A stretch of DNA of 64,000 nucleotides, from positions 1 to 64,000 of the forward strand of contig WGMK01000024.1 of NCBI GenBank assembly GCA_016125095.1, read 5' to 3'. Origin of the DNA: Candidatus Hydrogenedens sp. Lineage in GTDB: Bacteria; Hydrogenedentota; Hydrogenedentia; Hydrogenedentales; JAEUWI01. Made by a program: the position numbers and the translations under genes. Every line of letters starts with the position of its first letter. The first letter of the stretch is position 1. The notes under the pieces are model-generated. The model did not search any database and was not told where the DNA came from. It worked only from the letters and a program-made list of their open reading frames with translations. This document shows positions 26,336 through 36,305 of the stretch, one piece after another.

Positions 26336-27721
26336 GTGAGCGAGGAAAAGAGCTATAAACCCGCCGTTCTGGTCGTCGAAGACTCGCCGACCGTCCTGGC
26401 CGTCATTCAAAAAGCGCTCGAGTGCGACGATTACGAGGTGATTAACGCGAAATCGGGTGCCGAGGCCATTGCGGCAGCCAATCGCCCCGAGCTGTTCCTG
26501 ATTATTCTCGACGTCAGCCTGCCGGACATGTCCGGGTTCGAGGTGGCGGAGGCCCTCAAGAAACAGGGGAAATCCGAGGCAACCCCCCTGATTTTCCTCA
26601 CGGCGATGGATCCCCAGAACGAGCTGACCTTCCGGGGGTATCAAGCCGGTGCCGTGGACTTCATCTACAAACCGGCGCATCCGCAGGTGCTGCTCAGCAA
26701 GGCCCGCATCTTCTTCGACCTCTACGAAAAGGGCAAGCAGATCCGCTGGCAGCTCGAGGAACTCGAGGACACGAACCGGCGCTTTTCCCAAGAGCTCCGC
26801 GAACGCCGCCGCATGGAAATGGCCGTGCAGGAAAGCGAGGTGCGCTACCGCTCCCTGCTCGAGCTGTCGCCGGTATCCATCGTCGTCGAGGTCGACAACA
26901 AGCTGAGCTACATCAACACCGCCGTGCTCAAGCTGCTGGGCGAAGAAGACCGCGAGGCCGTGGTGCAGCATTCCCTGCTCGACTACGTGACCGATCGCCA
27001 CAAGGAAGAGACCAGCAAGCGCATTGCCCGGGTGCTGGGCCAGGGCGGCCGTGCGGAACCCTTCGAAACCCAGTTCGCCCGGCGCGATGGCAGCACCGTG
27101 GATGTCGAGGTCTATGCCGCCTGCGTCATGTATGAGGGTTCCATCGGCGTGCAGATGGCCCTGCAAGACATCACGGAACGAAAACTGCTCGAGGCCGAAT
27201 GGCGCCGCCTGTCCCGCATGGACGGCCTTACGGGTATCTTCAACCGCCGCGCCTTCGACGAGATCATCGAGCGGGAGCTTCGCCGCGCCCAGCGTGCCAA
27301 CGAACCGCTTTCGCTGGCGTTGATCGATATCGACGCCTTCAAGCTCTTCAACGACCACTACGGCCACCAGGGCGGCGACGACACCCTCAAGCGTGTAGCG
27401 GGCGCACTGCGTGAAACGGCCGGCCGCGGCGGCGACCACGTGGCCCGCTACGGTGGCGAAGAATTCGCGGTGGTGATGGCCAGCACCCCGGCGGAAGGCG
27501 CCATGCACATGGCCGAGCAACTGCGCGCCGCCGTCGAAGGCCTCGGTATTCCCCACGAGAGGAACCCCGCCGGGCCCGTGGTGACCATCAGCCTCGGCGT
27601 GCTCACGCTTACGCCCGGGGATTCCGTAACACCAGCATCCATGGTGGAAGCGGCAGATAAATGCCTCTATCGTGCCAAAAACGAGGGCCGTAACCGCGCC
27701 GTTACGATAACTGCGGAGTAG
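26336..27721 (+). CDS. response regulator with PAS and GGDEF domains (diguanylate cyclase)
   Basis: The 461-aa cytoplasmic protein has an N-terminal receiver domain (about 8-125; phosphoacceptor Asp about 59 in IILDVSLPDMSG, Lys in FIYKPAHP), a coiled-coil linker (about 130-165), a PAS domain (about 165-290) and a GGDEF domain (about 295-461). The active site is intact (RYGGEEFAVV), and an inhibitory RxxD I-site (RGGD) stands five residues before GGEEF, so it should make c-di-GMP with product feedback. The start is GTG 26336. No histidine kinase gene is adjacent, so the phosphodonor is elsewhere. It converges with the peptidase gene, one base between stops. Confidence 0.92.
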   Translation: MSEEKSYKPAVLVVEDSPTVLAVIQKALECDDYEVINAKSGAEAIAAANRPELFLIILDVSLPDMSGFEVAEALKKQGKSEATPLIFLTAMDPQNELTFRGYQAGAVDFIYKPAHPQVLLSKARIFFDLYEKGKQIRWQLEELEDTNRRFSQELRERRRMEMAVQESEVRYRSLLELSPVSIVVEVDNKLSYINTAVLKLLGEEDREAVVQHSLLDYVTDRHKEETSKRIARVLGQGGRAEPFETQFARRDGSTVDVEVYAACVMYEGSIGVQMALQDITERKLLEAEWRRLSRMDGLTGIFNRRAFDEIIERELRRAQRANEPLSLALIDIDAFKLFNDHYGHQGGDDTLKRVAGALRETAGRGGDHVARYGGEEFAVVMASTPAEGAMHMAEQLRAAVEGLGIPHERNPAGPVVTISLGVLTLTPGDSVTPASMVEAADKCLYRAKNEGRNRAVTITAE

Positions 27722-27722
27722 C

Positions 27723-28820
27723 CTAGCGCTTCGCCTCGAGCACCCGCGCGGTGTTCGTGTTCAGGTAGGGCATCGGGTCCACGGCGCGCCCATTGCGCCG
27801 CACTTCGAAATGCAGATGCGGTCCCGTGGAACGGCCCGAGGAACCCACCTGCGCGATGGCCTGCCCTGCCGTTACCTGCATGCCATGCGTCACGAGGTTT
27901 TTCGAGGTGTGCGCGTAGACCGTCTGCGTCTGGTCGGCGTGCTCGACGATCACCATGCGGCCATAACCGGATTGCCAGCCGCTGAACACCACCTTGCCAT
28001 CGCGCACCGGATAGACGGCCGTGCCCGTTTTCGCGGCGAGGTCGACCCCGTTGTGGAATTCGCGCTTGCCGGTGAAGGGGTCCTTGCGGTAGCCGTAGCC
28101 GCTGGTCATCCGGGCGGGAGCGCCCAGCGCCGACGCCCAGGGGCTGCTGTCCTGACGGGCCTGCACCTCACCGTCGTCCTTGTAGAGCACCGCGCGCACT
28201 TGATCGCGCAGGCTCGGCCCAATCGACGCGCTGCGCAGCCCGGCCAGGGTCGCGCGGGGGTAGGGGCCGCCCTGCGCGCTCACGTCGGTATCCGCCGGCA
28301 CCAAGACAAAGGGCTTGTCGGAGTCCAGCGCCGAGGCGGTCTTGGCCGCGGGCTGTGGCGCAGGCGCCACGGGCACCTGAAGCCGCGTAAGCGGAAACTC
28401 CGCCACGGGTTTCGGGGGCGCGACGAACGCGGGCGTTACGGCCGGCGCATCCTGCTGCAACGCTGCGGACGGTGCGGGGGTATAAAGCGAATCGAGGTTG
28501 AGCTGCTGGCCCGGATGAATCCTATCGGGGTCGCGCAGGCCGTTCCGCCGCGCGACATCGCGCACGGCGTCGTAGATCTCGCCCGGCCGTGCGCTGCGGC
28601 CCGCCTGCTCCAGGTGCTGCTTGACGATTGCCGTCAGATTGTCGCCCGATTTCACCACGTGCGAATGGCTCGCGGCCTTCGACGAACTGCCGCCGCCGTT
28701 CAGCTCCGGCACGGCCGTGTTCATCGCGTCGGCGAATCGGTACGGCTGCAGGGTGTACGTCGCGCTGCTCTTCAGGCGCTCGCCCAGATTGACGTCGGTG
28801 ATGATGGCGCCCAGCTGCAT
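27723..28820 (-). CDS. LysM plus M23 (LytM) peptidase, no signal peptide
   Basis: The 365-aa protein has a LysM-type repeat (about 58-115, HVVKSGDNLTAIVKQHL ... HPGQQLNL) and a C-terminal M23 zinc endopeptidase domain (about 240-350). The zinc ligands are present: HNGVDLA near 255 and HLHFEVRR near 335, with GYGYRKDPFTG before them. M23 enzymes cleave peptidoglycan cross-bridges. I chose ATG 28820 because AGGAGAGGAAG lies just upstream. From this start there is no signal peptide or membrane segment, which is odd for a wall enzyme; export by a non-Sec route (for example flagellar) or a regulatory role is possible. Confidence 0.85.
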   Translation of the reverse strand: MQLGAIITDVNLGERLKSSATYTLQPYRFADAMNTAVPELNGGGSSSKAASHSHVVKSGDNLTAIVKQHLEQAGRSARPGEIYDAVRDVARRNGLRDPDRIHPGQQLNLDSLYTPAPSAALQQDAPAVTPAFVAPPKPVAEFPLTRLQVPVAPAPQPAAKTASALDSDKPFVLVPADTDVSAQGGPYPRATLAGLRSASIGPSLRDQVRAVLYKDDGEVQARQDSSPWASALGAPARMTSGYGYRKDPFTGKREFHNGVDLAAKTGTAVYPVRDGKVVFSGWQSGYGRMVIVEHADQTQTVYAHTSKNLVTHGMQVTAGQAIAQVGSSGRSTGPHLHFEVRRNGRAVDPMPYLNTNTARVLEAKR

Positions 28821-28916
28821 CGGGACTTCCTCTCCTGACTCTTCCTCAAGCTTCCGCCGCGTAAACGCAAGGAGCATGCCAGTAGAATGAGTGCGTAAGT
28901 CCTTTGTTTGCAGCCC

Positions 28917-28948
28917 AATAAAAAAGCCGCCGGAGGGATTCCGGCGGC
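28917..28948 (-). terminator. rho-independent terminator of trpS
   Basis: On the minus strand a perfect 8-bp stem GCCGCCGG/CCGGCGGC (28926-28933 with 28941-28948, 7-base loop) is followed by a TTTTTTATT run. It lies about 45 bp after the trpS stop. Confidence 0.85.
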
Positions 28949-28991
28949 TTGGAGGCAGCTATTTCCGGCAGGCGGCAAAAGCCGCCGGGCC

Positions 28992-30053
28992 TTAGGCGCG
29001 ATACAGACTGCGCCCGATGCCGATGGCTTCCCGGCAGGATTCGACCGTATCGAGCGCCACCGGGGTCACCTTTTGGGCGTTGCTGCGGAGGAAATCCTCG
29101 ATGAATGCGTCGCCGTGCGCCGGGTCGTTGAAGCGCTCGATGATGGGCGCATTGAACTGCGACACATGCTCGGCCACCGTCTTTTTCAGGTTGCCGTAGA
29201 ATTTCCCGCCGCTGCGGTAGGCCTCGAGGTATTCGAGGTAGACCGCCTCGGGCGCGAGCAGCGAGAGTAGACGGTAGAGCACGCCGACGCCCGCAGGCAT
29301 CTTTGGAATCACCACGTCGGGATCGTTGCTGTCGGTGCCCAGCGGCTCGGGGTCCGTCGTCGTCGGAACGCTCTTCACCTTCTTCAGTACCGTTGCCTCG
29401 TCGTCCAGCAGGTCGAGCGTGTTGTTGTCGCTCTTGCCCATCTTCATCGAGCCGTCCAGCCCCGGCAGGCGCAGCGCGTTGCGGTCTACCGCCGCGGGAA
29501 TCTTCAGGGTCTCGCCGAAACGCGCATTGAACTTGCCTGCGATATCGCAGGCCATCTCCACGTGCTGGCGCTGGTCGTCGCCCACGGGCACGATATCTGC
29601 CTGCACAATCAGGATATCCGCCGCCATCAGCACCGGATACCCCAGCAGGCCGTAGCTGAGCGGGTTGCCCTCGGTCCTTGGGTCGGCCTCGATCTTGGCC
29701 ATTTTGTCCTTGTAGGTCGTCCCGCGTTCCAGGTGCCCGATATTCGTGATCATGCCCAGCAGCAGCGCCAGCTCGGCCGTGCACGGCAGATCGCTCTGGC
29801 GGTAGATGATCGAGCGCACGGGGTCGAGCCCGCAGGCCACGTAGGTGCGCAGCATGTGCAGGGTATCAGCGTAGATTTCGCGCCGCTCGGTAATCGTCGT
29901 CAGCGCGTGGTAGTCGGCCACGAAGTAATAGCAGCGCGCATCCTGTTCCTGCAGGCGCAGGAATTCGCGCACCGCGCCGAAGTAGTTGCCATAGTGCAGC
30001 CGCCCCGTGGGCCGGATACCGGAGAGAATGATCTTCTTGCCCGCCTCGCTCAT
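28992..30053 (-). CDS. trpS: tryptophan--tRNA ligase
   Basis: The 353-aa class I aminoacyl-tRNA synthetase charges tRNA-Trp using ATP. It has the N-terminal IILSGIRPTGRLHYGNYFG (HIGH-type motif HYGN about 20-23), YFVADYHALTT, the mid-domain ALLLGMITNIGHLERGTTYKDK, and KMGKSDNN near residue 203 (the KMSKS equivalent). Length is normal for the family. An AGGAAGG site precedes ATG 30053. It is a single-gene unit with its own terminator at 28917-28948. Confidence 0.96.
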   Translation of the reverse strand: MSEAGKKIILSGIRPTGRLHYGNYFGAVREFLRLQEQDARCYYFVADYHALTTITERREIYADTLHMLRTYVACGLDPVRSIIYRQSDLPCTAELALLLGMITNIGHLERGTTYKDKMAKIEADPRTEGNPLSYGLLGYPVLMAADILIVQADIVPVGDDQRQHVEMACDIAGKFNARFGETLKIPAAVDRNALRLPGLDGSMKMGKSDNNTLDLLDDEATVLKKVKSVPTTTDPEPLGTDSNDPDVVIPKMPAGVGVLYRLLSLLAPEAVYLEYLEAYRSGGKFYGNLKKTVAEHVSQFNAPIIERFNDPAHGDAFIEDFLRSNAQKVTPVALDTVESCREAIGIGRSLYRA

Positions 30054-30128
30054 GTCGCCGCGCCGCCTTCCTGAAAAAAGTTGTCGTTCAAAGCCGCAGA
30101 GGATACCGCAATCGACCGGGGCCGGTCC

Positions 30129-30160
30129 AAAAGAAAATCCCGGCCCACGCGGGGCCGGGA
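30129..30160 (-). terminator. rho-independent terminator of the cysteine-rich repeat gene
   Basis: Minus strand: stem TCCCGGCCC/GGGCCGGGA (30138-30146 with 30152-30160, 5-base loop) followed by a T-rich run TTTTCTTTTGG. It lies 24 bp after the stop of the cysteine-rich gene. Confidence 0.8.
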
Positions 30161-30183
30161 CATTGGAGTCGTAAGTGTGAAGC

Positions 30184-31158
30184 TTAGTTGGCGGCGGCCA
30201 GATACTGGCGCGACGAGGAGGCGTGCGAGGTGTTCTCCGCTTCCTTCTCGGCCTTCGACGAGCAGCAGCTCTTGGCTTCGCTGTTCTCGGCCTTGGCTTC
30301 CTTGCTGCTGCAAGCCTTCTCGTCCTTGCTCGAGCAGGCCTTGGCTTCCTTGCTGCTGCAAGCCTTCTCGTCCTTGCTCGGGCAGGCTTTGGCTTCCTTC
30401 GAGGCGCAGCACGCCTTCGGCGCTTCTTCGTCGGTCACGGCGGCCAGCGCCGCTTCACCGGTCTCGACCGAAGTATCCACCGCCGGGGCGTCGGTGCCCT
30501 GCAGCGACGGACAGGCCTTGGCTTCCTTGCTGCTGCAAGCCTTGGCTTCCTTCGAGGCGCAGCACGCCTTCGGCGCTTCTTCTTCGGTCACCGCGGCCAA
30601 TGCCGCTTCACCGGTCTCGACCGACGTATCCACGGCCGGGGCTTCGGTGCCTTGCAGCGACGGGCAGGCCTTGGCCGACTTGCTGCTGCAAGCCGAGGCT
30701 TCCTTGCTCGAGCAGGCCTTGGCCTCCTTAGACGAACAGGCCTTCGATTCCTTGCTGCTGCACGCCTTCGGCGCTTCTTCTTCGGTCACCGCGGCCAACG
30801 CCGCTTCACCGGTCTCGACCGAGGTATCCACGGCAGGGGCTTCGGTGCCCTGCAGCGACGGGCAGGCCTTGGCCGACTTGCTGCTGCAAGCCGAGGCTTC
30901 CTTGCTCGAGCAGGTCTTGGCCTCCTTCGACGAACAGGCCGAGGGCGCCTCGTCGGCACCCGCCGCGGACTGGGCCATCTGCATGTAGTAGCTGCCGATT
31001 TCGACCGGATTCACCGTGCCGGCAATCGCGCTGGACGTAGCCACGCCTGCCACCAGCACCGTCGCCAGCGTAAACAGGCGCCAGTTGCGCGCATTGCGGC
31101 GCTCCTGCGCGTGCTGACCCGCGAGTTCCACCTGTTCTTCACGATGTTCTTCGTTCAT
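30184..31158 (-). CDS. exported cysteine-rich tandem-repeat protein, function unknown
   Basis: The 324-aa product has an N-terminal cytoplasmic stretch rich in Glu and Arg, a membrane or signal segment (LFTLATVLVAGVATSSAIAG, about 30-48), then a long low-complexity region. The core motif is an 8-residue repeat, (A/T)CSSKEAK, giving a Cys every 8 residues and about 20 Cys in all. It is broken by three near-identical 30-aa spacers starting PSLQGTEAPAVDTS and ending EEEAPKAC, with repeat periods of 66 and 51 residues. I know no family with this pattern. A metal-binding, redox or cross-linking envelope role would fit Cys/Lys/Glu richness but is a guess. AGGAG stands 8 bases before ATG 31158; it has its own promoter and terminator. 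Confidence 0.8.
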   Translation of the reverse strand: MNEEHREEQVELAGQHAQERRNARNWRLFTLATVLVAGVATSSAIAGTVNPVEIGSYYMQMAQSAAGADEAPSACSSKEAKTCSSKEASACSSKSAKACPSLQGTEAPAVDTSVETGEAALAAVTEEEAPKACSSKESKACSSKEAKACSSKEASACSSKSAKACPSLQGTEAPAVDTSVETGEAALAAVTEEEAPKACCASKEAKACSSKEAKACPSLQGTDAPAVDTSVETGEAALAAVTDEEAPKACCASKEAKACPSKDEKACSSKEAKACSSKDEKACSSKEAKAENSEAKSCCSSKAEKEAENTSHASSSRQYLAAAN

Positions 31159-31257
31159 GCGTTCCGCTCCTGTAGTTGGCACTGCGTACGGCAGATATTG
31201 CTCCACCTGCAGCGTAGATTCGCCAAAGCGCGGTTCTCGTGTCACCGCTGACTTTCG

Positions 31258-31285
31258 AGTATACCAAAGCCCCCGCCGCATGCAA
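31258..31285 (-). promoter_or_regulatory. sigma70-like promoter for the cysteine-rich gene
   Basis: Minus strand: TTGCAT (31280-31285) and TATACT (31258-31263) with a 16-base spacer. The start codon at 31158 is about 100 bases downstream, giving a leader of roughly 90 nt. Confidence 0.5.
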
Positions 31286-31308
31286 AGCCCTCGGAAACGG
31301 GAAGAGCG

Positions 31309-31353
31309 GGCAAAAAAAAGGGGAGATGCCGGTAGGGGGCGACCGGCATCTCC
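31309..31353 (-). terminator. rho-independent terminator (first hairpin of the array)
   Basis: A perfect 12-bp inverted repeat, GGAGATGCCGGT/ACCGGCATCTCC (31322-31333 with 31342-31353), is followed on the minus strand by CCTTTTTTTTGCCC. It could end transcription of the cohesin-like gene to its right. The same hairpin unit is repeated at 31424-31457 without the T-run. Confidence 0.65.
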
Positions 31354-31532
31354 GTGAGGTGCGTTGCACTGACTTGCGCCAGCGCGTCGCAGAGGTAGCG
31401 GGAGGTAAGGTTTCCCCTCAAAAGGGGAGATGCCGGCAGGGGGCGACCGACATCTCCGGTGAGGTGCTTCGCTCCGACGGGCATCGGAGCGGGCAGAGGA
31501 TATTGCTATCCTCTCTTAGGGGAAACCGAAGA
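31313..31532. repeat. array of palindromic units between two minus-strand genes
   Basis: Two copies of a unit of about 100 bp occur in tandem, starting at about 31320 and 31424. Each begins GGGGAGATGCCGG, then AGGGGGCGACC and CATCTCC, then GTGAGGTGC. The second copy is followed by two more hairpins: GCTCCGA/TCGGAGC (31471-31490) and a perfect AGAGGATA/TATCCTCT (31495-31514). A 10-bp inverted pair, GGTTTCCCCT (31409-31418) and AGGGGAAACC (31518-31527), encloses the second unit. There is no open frame. It looks like a REP/MITE-type element. Confidence 0.7.
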
Positions 31533-32690
31533 TTAGCGGGCAGCGCGTTTCAAGCGGTACCACGCCAGGGCTATTGCCCCGGCGGCCGCCACAAGCGCGC
31601 TCAATACTGGCACGGTCCTCGCCCAGCCATTTCCGGCCGAGGGCTCCCTGACTATGCCAGCAGGCTGCAACTTGTCTGCTGCCTCGCCAACCGATTCAAC
31701 TGTCGGACTGTTCAATGCAACCGCGGTGGCCTCGGACTTATTCTCCGGGTTTTCTCCACCTTGGTTGGAAGATATCCTATCATGTTCGGTACCAATTGCG
31801 CCAACCCCGCCCATTTCCGGGTCGGACGGCCGCGGCGATGCGGACTCCGGGGGCGCCGTTTCCCCCTGGCGTTCCTTGGTGACCATCGCTATGCCGCTGT
31901 CCGGCGCCGCAGGCAGGGCCCATTTCCGGTTCCGGATGGACAGCTTCTCGCCGCCTTCCTCACCAGAAACGCGCACCGCGCCCGGAACGGTGACAGACGT
32001 GCCGCCCGGGGCCGGGCTCAGTGCGCCAAGCACGCCGTCCATCACCTGCGCCGTCACGTCTTCGCTCAGCACATCCCCGTTGTCCGGGGCAGCCGCTGGT
32101 TCCTCGACGGTTTCCGACGGATCCACAGGCTCAGGCGTTTCCGGAGCAGGCGCAGGGTCCGGATCTTCCGTACCCGGGCCGACCGTCTCGATTCCGCCGC
32201 CCGAGGCCGCTTCTTTCGAGCCGTCCGCCAGGGCGAGGGTCGGGTCGCTCACGGCGAACCGGGTGGCTGCGTCGCCAGCGTCGATGCGCTCGAGCACGAG
32301 CCGCGCCACTTCCCCGTCGGGAATCGGGTCCTGATTCAGCCCCATCACCACCACGCGGTAGGCCCCGGGTTCCGGCGAATTGGAATTCACCATCTTTCCC
32401 GCGGCCAAGGTGGAAGCACCTGCTTCCACGCTCACGGGCCGGAAGGCGCTCGCGTCGTAATCCAGACGAAAATCCAAGGCGGTCACGCCGCCCTGCACCT
32501 CCGAAAGATATACCGGAACCACATAGCGATTGGATTCAACTATCGGCTGCGAGGGGGTTAAGACACCCGCCATCGCGGGTATACTGGCAAACAGGAGTGT
32601 GATTGCAAGCGGGCCTATAGCGCTACACGACCGGACCCGTTGAAATGAACGCCCCCGCACCATCTCTCGCGCTTTCAGTGTATCGGACAT
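31533..32690 (-). CDS. membrane-anchored protein with a cohesin-like domain
   Basis: The product (about 385 aa from the chosen start) has an N-terminal signal peptide (AIGPLAITLLFASIPAMAGV). A domain of about 120 residues then resembles cohesin folds: YVVPVYLSEVQGGVTALDFRLDYDASAF, a central strand region, and DGEVARLVLERIDAG. Next comes a Pro/Glu/Thr-rich linker (about residues 150-350), and the C-terminus is a membrane helix with a basic end (SALVAAAGAIALAWYRLKRAAR). It should sit on the cell surface with the cohesin-like part outside. The start is ambiguous: ATG 32690 and ATG 32663 are both possible and neither has a strong Shine-Dalgarno. Related domains normally bind dockerins; here binding is only inferred. 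Confidence 0.75.
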   Translation of the reverse strand: MSDTLKAREMVRGRSFQRVRSCSAIGPLAITLLFASIPAMAGVLTPSQPIVESNRYVVPVYLSEVQGGVTALDFRLDYDASAFRPVSVEAGASTLAAGKMVNSNSPEPGAYRVVVMGLNQDPIPDGEVARLVLERIDAGDAATRFAVSDPTLALADGSKEAASGGGIETVGPGTEDPDPAPAPETPEPVDPSETVEEPAAAPDNGDVLSEDVTAQVMDGVLGALSPAPGGTSVTVPGAVRVSGEEGGEKLSIRNRKWALPAAPDSGIAMVTKERQGETAPPESASPRPSDPEMGGVGAIGTEHDRISSNQGGENPENKSEATAVALNSPTVESVGEAADKLQPAGIVREPSAGNGWARTVPVLSALVAAAGAIALAWYRLKRAAR

Positions 32691-32820
32691 GTCCCGAAAA
32701 ATGCAATAACTTTCTTTAAGCCACACCATACCTGAACCGTCAACCCCAAGTGCATGCACTGTAATGACTTAACTACCCCAGGGCGCGGGATTGAAAATCA
32801 ATGATTTCAACGAAATCCAT

Positions 32821-33384
32821 TCAAGAAAGTCCTTTTCCAACACCCTCGGGCGGCTCCGGTGGCCGCGCGTCGCGGCCGGCTTCCGGTGCTTCCTGTCTCA
32901 TTGTACCCCGAACACTGGGCAGGAATGTCGGAAGCCGGACAAAAACCTGCGGGTCGCCAGAGTAATAACGCAGGACCAGCCCGAAAAGGTACAACCACGC
33001 CAGCGATTTTAGCGAAACCACGCCCAGCAGCAGGTTACGCTGTTCCGCGGGCATGATGCGGAAATACTCGATCACCTCGTCCATGCGGACCGGCAGAAAG
33101 GCCACCATGGCCAGCACGGCCGCCGTGAAGGCCCGGGCGCGGGCCGGCGCTGAAGCGTCGCCCCGGGTGCGGCAGGCATCGTATACGAAGAAGGCCACGA
33201 AGGCGATAAGCGCCCAATAGAGCACAAACGGCGAGTTAATCATGGCGTTTTGCGTGGCGACGTCGCCCGCTCGGCGCAGGCTGAAGTACACGACTTCCGG
33301 CATGAGGCCGGTGGTCATAAACACGCACCAGAGCAGAAAGGCCGGCCACCGCCAAGGGTCGTCGTGGGTGTCGCTTTCGGCCAA
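32821..33384 (-). CDS. four-helix integral membrane protein, function unknown
   Basis: The 187-aa protein has about four membrane helices (about 12-30, 48-68, 85-103 and 122-142) and a hydrophilic C-terminal tail. It has no cysteine motif or known signature, and I do not recognise the family. The start codon is TTG at 33384: AGGAAGGAG sits six bases upstream and no better start exists. It is divergent from the SurA-like gene and unlinked in function as far as I can see. Confidence 0.75.
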   Translation of the reverse strand: MAESDTHDDPWRWPAFLLWCVFMTTGLMPEVVYFSLRRAGDVATQNAMINSPFVLYWALIAFVAFFVYDACRTRGDASAPARARAFTAAVLAMVAFLPVRMDEVIEYFRIMPAEQRNLLLGVVSLKSLAWLYLFGLVLRYYSGDPQVFVRLPTFLPSVRGTMRQEAPEAGRDARPPEPPEGVGKGLS

Positions 33385-33517
33385 GGGGTACTCCTTCCTG
33401 CGTTCGGGCTATTGGAACAGAGCCGCTCGGGTACTGTCAATGAATATGCAAAACGGATTGGCGGAATCGTACGTCCTGTGCTACCATCCGCGGAAATTCT
33501 TGAAGGAGGATTCTGCC

Positions 33518-34483
33518 GTGCTCACTGTCTCCTGCCGCCCCCTGCTGCTGGCCGCCCTGCTGCTCGCCTCGACCGCGGGCGCCGAGATTGTCGATCGCGT
33601 GGTCGCCGTGGTCGATCGGGACGTCATCCTGCAGAGTGAAATCGAATACCAGCTTTCGCCGCTGATGCAGCAGATGTCCGGTGCCGATGGAACAACGCCT
33701 TCGCAGGCCAATTTGGAAGACGCCTTCCGCCTCGCGCTCGATCAGGCAATCGAGCAGAAGATCCTCTACCGCGAGGCCTTGCTCTCGGGGGTCGAGGTGG
33801 ACGAAGACCGGATCGAGGAGCGTATCCTGGAAATCCAGAAGTCCTATGATTCGCCGGACGCCTTCCGCGAGGCAGTCGAGCAGATGGGCGACACCATGCC
33901 CGCCATTCGGGAACGGCTGCGCGCACAGATGGTGGCCATGGGCTTCGCCGGGTTTAAGCGCCGCGAATTCGCCGACCAGGCCGTGATTTCCGAGGACATG
34001 ATCCAAGCCTTTTACGATGCCCACAAGGACGAATTCGTGCGTCCCGAGCGGGTACAGACGCGCCGCATCTTCCTTTCGGCCGGCAAGAACGCTGACGAGC
34101 GTGCGGCCGTGAAGGCCAAGCTGCAGGCGCTGCGCGACGAACTTGCCCTGGGCGGCGATTTCGCCGAGGCGGCCAAGGCGCAGTCCGAAGGTCCCGAGGC
34201 CGAGGGCGGCGGCCTGATTGGGTGGGTGGCCCGTGGCGACCTGGTGGCGGAGCTCGACCAGGCGGTGTTCGCCCTGGCCGAGGGCGAAATTTCCCCAGTG
34301 ATCGAGACCGAATTCGGTTTCCAGATTCTCAAGGCGGAGCAGCGCGAGGACGCCGGGCAGGCGGGCTTGGCCGAGGCCCGCACCGATATCGAGCCGATGC
34401 TGCGCGAAAAGTACGCCACAGAGCGCTACGAGAAGTGGATTGGCGAGCTGCGCAAGCGGAGCCGGGTGCGCGTGTTGATTTAA
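33518..34483 (+). CDS. SurA-like periplasmic peptidyl-prolyl isomerase/chaperone
   Basis: The 321-aa product has a signal peptide (about 1-22, LLLAALLLASTAGAEI), a SurA-type N-terminal region (VDRVVAVVDRDVILQSEIEYQL ...) and one parvulin rotamase domain (about 185-285: VQTRRIFLSAG, GGDFAEAAKAQSEGPEAEGGG, LIGWVARGDLVAELDQAVFAL, ETEFGFQILK). It should help fold outer-membrane proteins. GTG 33518 was chosen because AAGGAGG lies 8 bases upstream and the signal peptide starts at once; a longer reading adds unrelated residues. It precedes eno in a plus-strand run and has only one rotamase domain against two in E. coli SurA. Confidence 0.85.
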   Translation: MLTVSCRPLLLAALLLASTAGAEIVDRVVAVVDRDVILQSEIEYQLSPLMQQMSGADGTTPSQANLEDAFRLALDQAIEQKILYREALLSGVEVDEDRIEERILEIQKSYDSPDAFREAVEQMGDTMPAIRERLRAQMVAMGFAGFKRREFADQAVISEDMIQAFYDAHKDEFVRPERVQTRRIFLSAGKNADERAAVKAKLQALRDELALGGDFAEAAKAQSEGPEAEGGGLIGWVARGDLVAELDQAVFALAEGEISPVIETEFGFQILKAEQREDAGQAGLAEARTDIEPMLREKYATERYEKWIGELRKRSRVRVLI

Positions 34484-34663
34484 CCCCGCTCTGCGGAATA
34501 TGAGACTTCCATTAATGTTGCCGACGGGGCTGGCTTCCGCTAGACTTAGGGCCATGCGAAGGGCTCTTATCCCGAAGGACCCCCGGAACGCGCCTACCCC
34601 CGCGACACGGTGCTGCCATGCGGCGCGCGCGGTTTTTCCCTACTGCAAGGAGTTTGCGAAGTA

Positions 34664-35959
<1,296 letters not shown>

Positions 35960-35967
35960 CGACGAAT

Positions 35968-36305
35968 ATGCATACGCGGCGGATTGCTTATGTACTTGTG
36001 CTGGCGGCCAGCGTCGCGCTGTCCGTGATGTATCTGGAGCGCCGTCAGCTGTTGGAACGCTACGAGCAGCTGCAGGAGCGCGAGGCCGGGATAGCCGCGG
36101 GCCGCGAGCAGATTCTCGGCATTGAGCAGGCGCTGGAAAACGAGCGCGCCGAATCCGAAGGGCTCGAGACCAATCCCCTGGAAGTGGAAGCCGCGATCCG
36201 CCGCATCAAACGTGGTATTCGCGATGGCGAGATCGTCTATCATGTCGAGGGACGCCCGGCCGAGGCCCCTGCCCCCGCCGTGCCAAGCCCGGAAGAGGAC
36301 ACACC

